This document shows, piece by piece, positions 9,855 through 17,018 of a stretch of DNA of 64,000 nt; position 1 is the stretch's first letter; every line of letters begins with the position of its first letter. A program made the position numbers and the translations under genes. The DNA lies in the NCBI RefSeq assembly GCF_003545805.1, contig NZ_NMQR01000003.1:186001-250000 (forward strand). Direction: 5' to 3'. The notes under the pieces were generated by a model, which was given only the letters and a program-made list of their open reading frames with translations, searched no databases and was not told the DNA's origin. Source of the stretch: Photorhabdus sp. CRCIA-P01. GTDB taxonomy: Bacteria > Pseudomonadota > Gammaproteobacteria > Enterobacterales > Enterobacteriaceae.

Positions 9855-9863
9855 TAGGTTTTC

Positions 9864-10087
9864 GTTGATGGGCTTGCAGCATTGATTGAGCTGGTCAAAA
9901 CGCATTATTTATGGCGACCAATGCTCCGTGATCCCAATGATGAAATGGTATTGGAAGCAGCGGTTAATGGCAGCCCTAATGCCATTTTGTGACCTTTAAT
10001 TTACGCGACTATGGTACTGTACCTAGAACGTTCAATATTGAGGTTCTGACACCGGCCATTGCTATTAGGAGAATGAGAAATGAGTGA
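9864..10087 (+). pseudogene. Remnant of a PIN-family toxin, 5' truncated and frameshifted
   Basis: One frame from 9864 reads through KTHYLWRPMLRDPNDEMVLE and AAVNGSPNAIL and then hits TGA. Shifting frame at that point continues at once as VTFNLRDYGTVPRTFNIEVL and on to a stop at 10087. Together these match the C-terminal half of the PIN-domain toxins annotated as 'putative toxin-antitoxin system toxin component', including the acidic DPNDE and the TFN-RD block. The N-terminal half with the first catalytic Asp is missing. The reconstructed end overlaps the following antitoxin start by eight bases, the normal coupling of such pairs. Confidence 0.8.
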
Positions 10088-10334
10088 AACATCAACCTAT
10101 CCACTGCGATTACCGAAATCCTTGAGAGAGGAAGTCACAAGAGTGGCAAAGCGTGATCGTACCAGTGTTAACCAGTTTATTGCTATCGCAGTTGCGGAAA
10201 AAATTTCTGCTTTGGAAACTGAGCGATTTTTTTCAGACCGTGCCAAAACTGCTGATATGAAAGCATTCAGGGATATCCTGTTCCGGACAGGTGGAGAAGT
10301 GCCTCGTTCTGATGATGAACTTGCTCATCAATAA
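10080..10334 (+). CDS. Ribbon-helix-helix (HicB/Arc-type) antitoxin, orphaned
   Basis: 84 residues. The N-terminus (YPLRLPKSLREEVTRVAKRD followed by TSVNQFIAIAVAEK) is a typical ribbon-helix-helix DNA-binding domain, and the acidic tail would bind toxin. It overlaps the frameshifted PIN relic, so it is probably the surviving antitoxin of a dead pair. Family knowledge: such proteins autoregulate their operon and neutralise the toxin. It could still counteract a related toxin elsewhere. Confidence 0.82.
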   Translation: MSETSTYPLRLPKSLREEVTRVAKRDRTSVNQFIAIAVAEKISALETERFFSDRAKTADMKAFRDILFRTGGEVPRSDDELAHQ

Positions 10335-10451
10335 CATACCGAACTGGAAAGCTACTTTTTCAGAGCATAGGAACCGTATTCTTGTCCATCAGGGATTTTC
10401 AAATATGGCGATAATGCTCAATCCAAATTTGAGTGTGGCTGGAAAATAAGC

Positions 10452-10475
10452 AAGCTCATCTTACCTGATGAGCTT
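10452..10475. terminator. Hairpin terminator between convergent genes
   Basis: Perfect 9-bp stem (AAGCTCATC / GATGAGCTT) with a six-base loop, followed on the plus strand by a T-rich run. It lies between the orphan antitoxin and the convergent tail-fibre gene and probably serves both. Confidence 0.75.
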
Positions 10476-10494
10476 TTATATTCTTAGGTCATTA

Positions 10495-11484
10495 TTATTC
10501 TGCTTTTACGATGTAGTTAAATGCGATATTTCGAGGACGGGTTTCATGGCTCGTTCTGGCTACTCGTGCTGCGTCAAATATAGTTTTATAACCAACGTTA
10601 TCGTTTTGGGCTCCAAATGGACCACTTACTGCACCTCCATTAGCAAAGACGCCTTCTGTGCTTTCTGCTACTTCACCATCTCCTTTAAATGAACCTTTTA
10701 AATCTTGTAGTGCATCATTCTGGTTTGTCAGAAGTACTCTGCCGGCATCTATCCCTCTACCATCATCCCAGCCACGAATAAACTCCCCTCTTAAATCGGG
10801 CAATCTGCCATCAGGATAAGCTTCTGCTAACTTTGGGTACTGTGATCTATTAAAAGCTGCACCGCTACAAGTGAAATAGCCAAAGGGTGGATGAGGCAAC
10901 GGCCAAGGAATAGGAGAACCAACAGGAATTTCACTGGTTGCTTTAATCAGTCGATCTACTTCTTCTCGAGTGTATACTTCCGCACGAGCATATGCCCCCA
11001 CATCACTTGCGTTCAGATTAATATCCTCAGTCAACGCTTTACCATTTATTTTCCGGCTATTGGAGACTTTGCCATCAATATTTCCACGCAATGAATTGAT
11101 GATTTCCTGCACCAGCTTTTGTGTCACTGCCAATGTCTCATTATTGCCAGTTTCATTGGTCAATTGAACAACGCCTTTTTGTGTTAATGAGGCATTGGGA
11201 ATTTCTGCGGTGACTTTTTGCTTTAACGCTTGATTTAATTTGGCGGTAAGTTTAGCTATATCCCCATCATCCAGAACATCATCGCTAGATTGTGTTGCGA
11301 TAAAGTTAGCCACCACAGAGGCTATTGTTGATGATTGGCGTAATGCCTTATTTAATAAATGTGTAGAGATATTTCCTGGTGGAAACCCTTCCTGCAAACT
11401 CTTATCTGTTTCATATTTTTCTTGACTTACCACATTAGCATTATTACTAATGGAAAAAGCTTTAAAATCATTTTTTTGGTTCAT
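10495..11484 (-). CDS. Phage tail fibre / tail-collar domain protein
   Basis: 329 residues from ATG 11484, preferred over ATG 11514 because a strong GAGGGG lies just upstream. The middle has the repeat-like LTQKGVVQLTNETGNNETLA, where 'KG-VQLTNETG' is a hallmark of P2-type fibres. The C-terminal part has the collar motif (YPKLAEAYPDGRLPDLRGEF, then RGWDDGRGID) and ends with ETRPRNIAFNYIVKAE. Family knowledge: such fibres give host specificity to phages or R-type tailocins. No other phage structural or assembly gene is nearby, so it is isolated; it might serve a tailocin encoded elsewhere or be a leftover. Confidence 0.9.
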   Translation of the reverse strand: MNQKNDFKAFSISNNANVVSQEKYETDKSLQEGFPPGNISTHLLNKALRQSSTIASVVANFIATQSSDDVLDDGDIAKLTAKLNQALKQKVTAEIPNASLTQKGVVQLTNETGNNETLAVTQKLVQEIINSLRGNIDGKVSNSRKINGKALTEDINLNASDVGAYARAEVYTREEVDRLIKATSEIPVGSPIPWPLPHPPFGYFTCSGAAFNRSQYPKLAEAYPDGRLPDLRGEFIRGWDDGRGIDAGRVLLTNQNDALQDLKGSFKGDGEVAESTEGVFANGGAVSGPFGAQNDNVGYKTIFDAARVARTSHETRPRNIAFNYIVKAE

Positions 11485-11906
11485 ATTCCCCTCTTGAATT
11501 AAATTATTTTCCATGTGATCAATATATTAAATTATCGTATAGATAACTCTATCCATTGGCGCCAATCATAGTCTAGTTCAGAAAAATAATAATGGAATGT
11601 TTTTATAACTTATAGGGATAATTATTTTTGTATAAGACAATGGAATAAACGGGGTAATGTGTGTGAATTATTTTTTCTATTTTTCTGTAAAATAAATCCA
11701 TAAACTAATAAAGTTAAAGCATGAAAATGTTTTTATTTGGAATAATGACGTAAATAAAATAGGTGAAAATGATTGGATAAATATTTTTCAAATTTGTTAA
11801 ATGATATTTAAATATTGTATTTTGGTTTTATTTTTAATAAATAAATCAATATTCATGTTTATTTCCTGATTAATATAAACATGAATATTTAAATATTTCA
11901 TCATCC
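11485..11906. other. Very AT-rich intergenic region
   Basis: About 420 bases with no open frame that looks coding. It lies between the divergent ends of the tail-fibre gene (its upstream side) and vapC (its 3' end). A palindromic stretch near 11850-11895 (ATATTCATGTTTAT and its near inverse) follows the vapC stop and may end that transcript. Confidence 0.5.
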
Positions 11907-12326
11907 TTAAATCCAAGGATTTAATATTGGCACGCCGGTCAATTCAAAATCAATCACATTTCGTGTGACGACAGTCATACCATGAACCAGCGCGGTTGCG
12001 GCGATAAGTGCATCACGCTCTGAGCATGGATCGGGGACATGCAACCGGGCGCACCGCTGAGCCACAGCCATATCTACTGGCAAGATCCTATCAGTAAATT
12101 CCGGGACTACATGGTGGTTGAACCATGAGCGCAATAATGCGCCTTGGGTTATGTCTCGTCGTTCAATCTGTAAGATGCCGGTTTCCAGTTCCATAATGGT
12201 AATAGCTGACAGGAAAAGTTCTGTTGTATCAACACTTTCAGCCCATGCAGCCACACCGGCATTAGCCTTACCCACTCGAACTTTCCGAAGTTCGGAGACA
12301 ATATTAGTATCAAGAACATACATCAT
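11907..12326 (-). CDS. vapC: VapC-type PIN-domain ribonuclease toxin
   Basis: 139 residues beginning MMYVLDTNIVSELRK, with the first catalytic Asp of the PIN fold in LDTN, ELETGI in the middle, and C-terminal DALIAATALVHGMTVVTRN, which carries the second and third acidic residues. Family knowledge: VapC toxins are Mg-dependent RNases that cleave tRNA or rRNA. It overlaps the upstream antitoxin by four bases, the standard antitoxin-first order. All catalytic motifs are intact, unlike the other two toxins in this zone. Confidence 0.92.
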   Translation of the reverse strand: MMYVLDTNIVSELRKVRVGKANAGVAAWAESVDTTELFLSAITIMELETGILQIERRDITQGALLRSWFNHHVVPEFTDRILPVDMAVAQRCARLHVPDPCSERDALIAATALVHGMTVVTRNVIDFELTGVPILNPWI

Positions 12327-12577
12327 GAGAAATTGGCTGGACGGCTATTGATGGCGACACGTGGTGGATTGAATTCAATATCTTCAACTCCGGGCATTGC
12401 CAAAGCATCAGCGATGTTTCTACGCTGCTTGGTGATTCGTTGATATTCTTCAATGGTTAGCAGGACATGTGCCGGTTTGCCACGATCTGTGATGAACACT
12501 GGACCGCTTTTAGCCGCCTTTTTTGCCCTGCTGACGTCTTGATTAAGCTCCCGACTCGATAAGGTTGTGATTGACAT
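12323..12577 (-). CDS. Phd/YefM-family antitoxin partner of VapC
   Basis: 84 residues. The N-terminus has the Phd pattern (SSRELNQDVSRAKKAA, then GPVFITDRGKPAHVLLTIEEY), giving a DNA-binding N-terminal half, while the C-terminal tail (VEDIEFNPPRV) would wrap the toxin. Four-base overlap with vapC. Family knowledge: it represses its own promoter, which should lie just upstream (12578-12620). Confidence 0.92.
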   Translation of the reverse strand: MSITTLSSRELNQDVSRAKKAAKSGPVFITDRGKPAHVLLTIEEYQRITKQRRNIADALAMPGVEDIEFNPPRVAINSRPANFS

Positions 12578-12644
12578 GGTGCGCCTCGATATAACAGTTA
12601 ATTTATGTAGGTACGTTACTACATAATGCTAAGGGGAGCAAATT

Positions 12645-12774
12645 TTAGTCATTCCTCCTCTTCTGCCCTCTGGCTCGTGCAGCTTTAAGTCTGGCTTGCG
12701 TCCTTTCCCTTTGTTAGATTACGTTCAAGTTCAGCCAATGCCCCAACCAAGTGAAAAACGAAGGTTTTCTTTAC
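12645..12774 (-). pseudogene. Relic of a Hin/resolvase-family serine recombinase
   Basis: On the reverse strand one frame reads TFVFHLVGALAELERNL, and a neighbouring frame continues RTQARLKAARARGQKRRND to a stop. This is the well-known stretch around the long E-helix of serine recombinases (family consensus resembles VFHIFGALAEFER...RT-AGL-AARARG). Both the N-terminal catalytic part and the C-terminal HTH are missing, and a frameshift separates the two blocks. It marks an old mobile insertion among the toxin-antitoxin genes. Confidence 0.65.
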
Positions 12775-12849
12775 CTGGTTGGTAGCAAAGCGGAGATTTC
12801 ATGATACAGTATTAAAAGGTATTACCTTTTAATATTAAGGTGGAAGAAA

Positions 12850-13122
12850 ATGGCAACCTCAGTAAAACTTGACGATAACTTGAAAAGCCGGATCCAGTAT
12901 TTGGCAGAAGTGCGACATCGTTCAGCTCATTGGATAATGCGTGAAGCTATACGTGATTATGTAGAGCGTGAAGAAAAACGTGAATCTTTCAAACAGGATG
13001 CATTGCGTGCTTGGGAAGCATATCAAGAGAATGGACTACATCTGACGTTTGAAGAAGCGGATGACTGGTTAGCTAAGCTCGAAGCAGGAGAAGATGCGGA
13101 GTTACCAGAATGCCACGTTTGA
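12850..13122 (+). CDS. CopG-family ribbon-helix-helix antitoxin (ParD/RelB-like)
   Basis: 90 residues. ATSVKLDDNLKSRIQYLAEV followed by RSAHWIMREAIRDYVEREEK is a CopG/ParD ribbon-helix-helix, and the acidic C-terminus (EEADDWLAKLEAGEDAELPE) is a toxin-binding tail. It is preceded by AAGGTGGAAGAAA, a good ribosome site. Its end overlaps the start of a truncated parE, so it is now an orphan. Family knowledge: it autoregulates its operon; the ATTAAAAGGTATTACCTTTTAAT palindrome just upstream (about 12812-12834) is a likely operator. Confidence 0.85.
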   Translation: MATSVKLDDNLKSRIQYLAEVRHRSAHWIMREAIRDYVEREEKRESFKQDALRAWEAYQENGLHLTFEEADDWLAKLEAGEDAELPECHV

Positions 13123-13175
13123 TTTGGTCTCCGTCTGCTCTCGCTGATATGTATCCATTAGCCGATTTAAAATAA
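13110..13175 (+). pseudogene. ParE-type toxin truncated to 21 codons
   Basis: The frame opens MPRLIWSPSALADMYPLADL and stops at 13173. The first dozen residues are the standard start of ParE/RelE toxins (M-RLIWSP-AL-D), and the overlap with the antitoxin stop is as in intact parDE pairs. The rest of the toxin is not found downstream, so it is deleted. Confidence 0.75.
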
Positions 13176-13789
13176 TCCTTTTGTTTGAATGCAACACGTA
13201 ATATTAATTTAACCACTTGCTTTAAATGAAAAATTAATTATTTAATGAGTTCTTTATTAAGGGGTTTATATTAATAGTGTAATGAAAATTTATTTTCATA
13301 AATGGAGAATGAATGTCAATATCATAAATTAATTTATATTGAATCAATATTCAAGAACGTTAAGACATTATATGGAATAACGGGTTTTAATTATCTTTCT
13401 TTAATCAATTAAATTAAATAAATCAGCGATAATATTTTCTACCACAATCCACACATCTATATTTTTCAAGAATATTAAATGGAATCAATCTCCCTTTATC
13501 ATGTCATGTAATATAGTTATCTATTAATTTAGTCACTGATAAAAACTATCAACTATGATAATAGATATGTCAGTGTGTTTATTATCACCCGCGAGACCTC
13601 TTAGCATATAGACTCAATTTATTCAATTTAATATTTGTAAAAATATTAAATTTTCATTATGGCTCACTAATTTATAAATTTTTAGATAATTACTCTTTAA
13701 ATGATCTGCGTCAATCTATACTTACCTAGTTAGTTAATATTTTTAGAACACTTTTTTAACTTTATTTTAACTTAATAAGGATATGCATC
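13176..13789. other. AT-rich regulatory region upstream of the lipase gene
   Basis: About 610 bases of very AT-rich DNA with no coding frame. It should hold the lipase promoter. The ribosome site AATAAGGATATGCATC precedes the lipase ATG. No specific operator is recognised. Confidence 0.5.
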
Positions 13790-15640
13790 ATGGGTGTTTT
13801 TCAGTACAAAGACTTTGATGACACTACTTCCAAAGAGTTATTTTCCGACGCAAAAACTATCGCCGGGTATGCTTACCATAATCTGGGCAGCGGATTTGCT
13901 GAGGGGTATTACAGTTATGGTTTTGGTTTGGGGATGCCATTAACGTTGCTGACCGCACTTCTCGGCAGCACGACATCGCAGGGCGTCACACCTAAATTGC
14001 CTTGGAATCCGGACGCGGAAAAACAGGCACAAGATAAACTCAATGACTCAGGATGGTTTACTATCAGTGCCGATGAGTTAGGTTATCAGGGAAAAACGGA
14101 TGCCCGCGGTACTTTTTTCGGCGAAAAATCAAGTCATTCCACTGCTCAGGCAGAGGTAATGGGAAAATATGATGCTGATGGTAATTTGATTTCTATTGGC
14201 ATTGCGTTTCGCGGTACGAGTGGTCCTAGAGAGTCAATTATTACCGATACATTTGGCGACGTTATGAATAATGTGCTGGTGGCTTTAGGTAAGAAAGACT
14301 ATTCGAATGACTACGCGCCAAACGCTTTCGGCCGGCTGCTGGACCATGTAGCCAATTATGCCAAAGCTCACGGTTTGACGGGCAATGACATTGTGGTTAG
14401 CGGCCATAGTTTGGGTGGGTTAGCTGTGAATAGTATGGCGGAGTCTAGCGATACGAAATGGGGGGGATTTTACTCTCAGTCGAACTATATCACTTTCGCT
14501 TCGCCATCACAGTATGAGAAAGGTAATAAGGTGCTGAACGTGGGATACGAGAATGATCCCGTATTCCGCGTATTAAACGGCACCAGCGTTGATTCATCAT
14601 CAGCGGGAGTTCACGATACACCAAGGGATTCCGCGACAAATAATATTGTTAATTTTAACGATCACTATGCGTCAAACTGGTGGAATGTGTTGCCCTTCTC
14701 CATTGCTAATGCGTCAACCTGGGTTTCGCATGTGACGCCATTTTATCAGAGTGGTATGCAACGTATCATGGAGTCAACGTTCTACGACCTGACGCATAAA
14801 GACTCTACTATTGTTGTCAGCAACCTTTCCAATGTCACTCGTGAAAATACCTGGGTGCAGGATTTAAACCGGAATGCTGAGAAACACACGGGTAGTACTT
14901 TTATTATCGGTACCGACGGCAACGACCTAATTAAAGGTGGTAAAGGAAACGATTATCTGGAAGGGCGCGACGGCAATGATATCTTCCGTGATGATGGAGG
15001 ATTTAACATTATTGCCGGTGGGCAAGGTCATAATACCTTTGACTTACAGAAGTCACTAAAAAATGCGGAAATAGCCTATGACCAGGCGGGTACATTGTAT
15101 ATGCGTGATGCACAAGGCGGTATCACCATTGCTACAGATATCTCGGCTATAAGAAGTAAGGAAAGTACCTGGCTGTTTCTGACTAAACAGGTGGATTCTC
15201 AAGTCAGAGCCGATGGTTTGTATTCTAGCCGTGGATTGACGAAATACGCCAATTCAGTCACAGGCAACGATGGGAATGATACTCTGACTTCTAAAACCTC
15301 CGGTAGCTGGTTGTTCGGTCTGGATGGTGATGATACGTTGATCGGCTTCGGCAACAGAAATGTCTTCGTCGGTGGTGAAGGTAACGATGTCATGAAAAGT
15401 CAGGGTAATAACAATACCTTCCTGTTCAGCGGTGATTTTGGACAAGACATTATTTATGGCTACAATAAGACTGATAAACTGGTGTTCCTGGGTACTGAAG
15501 GAAGCAGTGATAAAAGTAGTTATCTGGATCATGCTTCTATGGTGGACAATGATCTGGTGTTTACCTTCGGACAAAACTCAGTCACTCTGGTTGGCGTCAG
15601 CATGGACAGCTTATCGGTAGATAACATAATACTGGCATAA
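13790..15640 (+). CDS. RTX lipase/esterase of family I.3 (Serratia LipA-like), type I secreted
   Basis: 616 residues, matching the usual length of family I.3 lipases. The nucleophile is Ser207 in SGHSLGG, Asp256 lies in GYENDPV, and His314 in WVSHV, the triad spacing of this family. Two RTX blocks follow: GTDGNDLIKGGKGNDYLEG near 373 and GNDGNDTL plus GLDGDDTLIGFG and GGEGNDVM between 488 and 540; these bind Ca. There is no N-terminal signal peptide. The C-terminus ends hydrophobically (VDNIILA), as expected for an ABC/type I secretion signal. No secretion ABC-MFP-TolC genes lie nearby, so the exporter must be elsewhere. Expressed alone, followed by a good terminator. Confidence 0.95.
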   Translation: MGVFQYKDFDDTTSKELFSDAKTIAGYAYHNLGSGFAEGYYSYGFGLGMPLTLLTALLGSTTSQGVTPKLPWNPDAEKQAQDKLNDSGWFTISADELGYQGKTDARGTFFGEKSSHSTAQAEVMGKYDADGNLISIGIAFRGTSGPRESIITDTFGDVMNNVLVALGKKDYSNDYAPNAFGRLLDHVANYAKAHGLTGNDIVVSGHSLGGLAVNSMAESSDTKWGGFYSQSNYITFASPSQYEKGNKVLNVGYENDPVFRVLNGTSVDSSSAGVHDTPRDSATNNIVNFNDHYASNWWNVLPFSIANASTWVSHVTPFYQSGMQRIMESTFYDLTHKDSTIVVSNLSNVTRENTWVQDLNRNAEKHTGSTFIIGTDGNDLIKGGKGNDYLEGRDGNDIFRDDGGFNIIAGGQGHNTFDLQKSLKNAEIAYDQAGTLYMRDAQGGITIATDISAIRSKESTWLFLTKQVDSQVRADGLYSSRGLTKYANSVTGNDGNDTLTSKTSGSWLFGLDGDDTLIGFGNRNVFVGGEGNDVMKSQGNNNTFLFSGDFGQDIIYGYNKTDKLVFLGTEGSSDKSSYLDHASMVDNDLVFTFGQNSVTLVGVSMDSLSVDNIILA

Positions 15641-15673
15641 CATATAAATCATGCGATATCCCTATTCATGAAG

Positions 15674-15700
15674 TGGCCATGTCAAAATGGCCATCTTTTT
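15674..15700 (+). terminator. Intrinsic terminator of the lipase gene
   Basis: Stem TGGCCAT/ATGGCCA with a six-base loop followed directly by TCTTTTT, 34 bases after the lipase stop. Confidence 0.85.
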
Positions 15701-15745
15701 CTAGAATCAACTGAATAGTCAGCATTACAAAACAGAGATTTTCAT

Positions 15746-16723
15746 TTATTTTCCGACTACGATATTTTCTGTTAATAAAGTGTGACCAACGGCATATTTC
15801 GCCTGCCATGCTTTAGGATTGATCAAATAATGTTGCCGGAAGCGTTTAGAAAAATGGCTTGGGCTGGAGTAACCCACCGCAGTGGAAACATCAATGACAC
15901 TCATGCCTTTTTTCAATAAATCTTCTGCGGTCGTCATGCGGACATTTTCCAGATATTGATGGAAAGTGCGAAAAACAACCGCACGAAATCCCTCTTTTAA
16001 TTTCCGTTCATTTAAACCCACTGCTTTTGATAATGACTTTATTGTCCAAGGGTAATGATAATCACTGTTAATTATTTTTATGGCATTATAAACGGCGCGA
16101 CGTTGTAAACCGTTGATCATATTATATTGACAATCATAAATTTTAGACGCCACACAAGCGAGTATTTCTAATGCTTTTGCCTTTAAATAAACCTTTCTGA
16201 CATTGCCACTTAATTGGCACTCTTCTATTTGATTCACTATCTGCATAAATGGTGGATAGATAGGACATGCCATCATCAATGCATGACTGTGACTGGCGTT
16301 CTTCTCAAAACCTGCTGATAATTGAGTAAAAGGGGGTAATTCCTGAGCTTCAATTTCGCTCAATGAAAAACGAATATCGAGAATATGCCATGATCCACGG
16401 CCAAAGAAGTTCATGCCTCGCGTCATTTTAGGTGCATGGAAAAATATCATCATTCCCGAATTAATATCTAATGCATCGCCGTTTTCAATCGCCATTTTCC
16501 CTCTCCCATTTAAAATGAACGCAATTGACACCGTTGGCGGCCCTTCACAATATTCTGTGACATCCTTGTTGAGTTCAAAGCGCATCCGGTTTATGTGAAT
16601 GCCGTCAGATAATTCCTCAATCAGTAAAGGTGTATCTGTATTATTTTTCTCTGCATGTGAATGCATGCAATTGCAATGGTCAGCCGTGAAAACTTCTAGT
16701 TTTTTACTATAGATTGTCTTCAT
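15746..16723 (-). CDS. AraC-family regulator of the siderophore locus (YbtA-like)
   Basis: 325 residues. The C-terminal 100 residues form an AraC double HTH: WTIKSLSKAVGLNERKLKEG for the first and DVSTAVGYSSPSHFSKRFRQ for the second, with the typical recognition sequence. The N-terminal part is a ligand-binding region with a cupin-like segment (INSGMMIFFHAP). It is divergent from the TonB receptor gene. Family and location match YbtA, which activates yersiniabactin genes with the siderophore as co-inducer and represses itself. Fur control is expected from the site at 16859. Confidence 0.9.
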   Translation of the reverse strand: MKTIYSKKLEVFTADHCNCMHSHAEKNNTDTPLLIEELSDGIHINRMRFELNKDVTEYCEGPPTVSIAFILNGRGKMAIENGDALDINSGMMIFFHAPKMTRGMNFFGRGSWHILDIRFSLSEIEAQELPPFTQLSAGFEKNASHSHALMMACPIYPPFMQIVNQIEECQLSGNVRKVYLKAKALEILACVASKIYDCQYNMINGLQRRAVYNAIKIINSDYHYPWTIKSLSKAVGLNERKLKEGFRAVVFRTFHQYLENVRMTTAEDLLKKGMSVIDVSTAVGYSSPSHFSKRFRQHYLINPKAWQAKYAVGHTLLTENIVVGK

Positions 16724-16858
16724 GAGATCCCCTGTAAAATTAGCATCAGCATCAGTTAAAAATTGTTTCCGTACTTAAAACAGTATTTTTTGTATATTAA
16801 AGACATTATATTTTTATTGTATATATATATTCGGATTGTAAATATCACGCAATTTATC

Positions 16859-16877
16859 ATTAATGATAATCATTATC
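16859..16877. promoter_or_regulatory. Fur box in the divergent regulator/receptor promoter
   Basis: ATTAATGATAATCATTATC matches the 19-base Fur consensus at 17 positions. It lies between the AraC regulator (start 16723) and the receptor (start 17019), 142 bases upstream of the latter. This predicts iron repression of both. Confidence 0.85.
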
Positions 16878-16958
16878 AATAGTACGTAATGCGCTACTTT
16901 TGTCCCTATTCCGTTAGCTATGGCTGATTACTATCGATAGTCTCCCGTTATGTTTTTT

Positions 16959-16986
16959 GTTTTACCACACTTAATTTTTGTAAAAC
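16959..16986. promoter_or_regulatory. Inverted repeat near the receptor start, possible AraC operator
   Basis: GTTTTAC-N14-GTAAAAC ends 32 bases before the receptor ATG. Its location suits an operator or part of the leader hairpin. The link to the AraC regulator is inference only. Confidence 0.35.
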
Positions 16987-17018
16987 ATGATTTAAACAGT
17001 GCATAACGAGTTATTTAT

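Noticed and set aside
10495-11484. Prophage or tailocin locus
   Set aside because: Only one fibre gene is present; there are no sheath, tube, baseplate or lysis genes around it.
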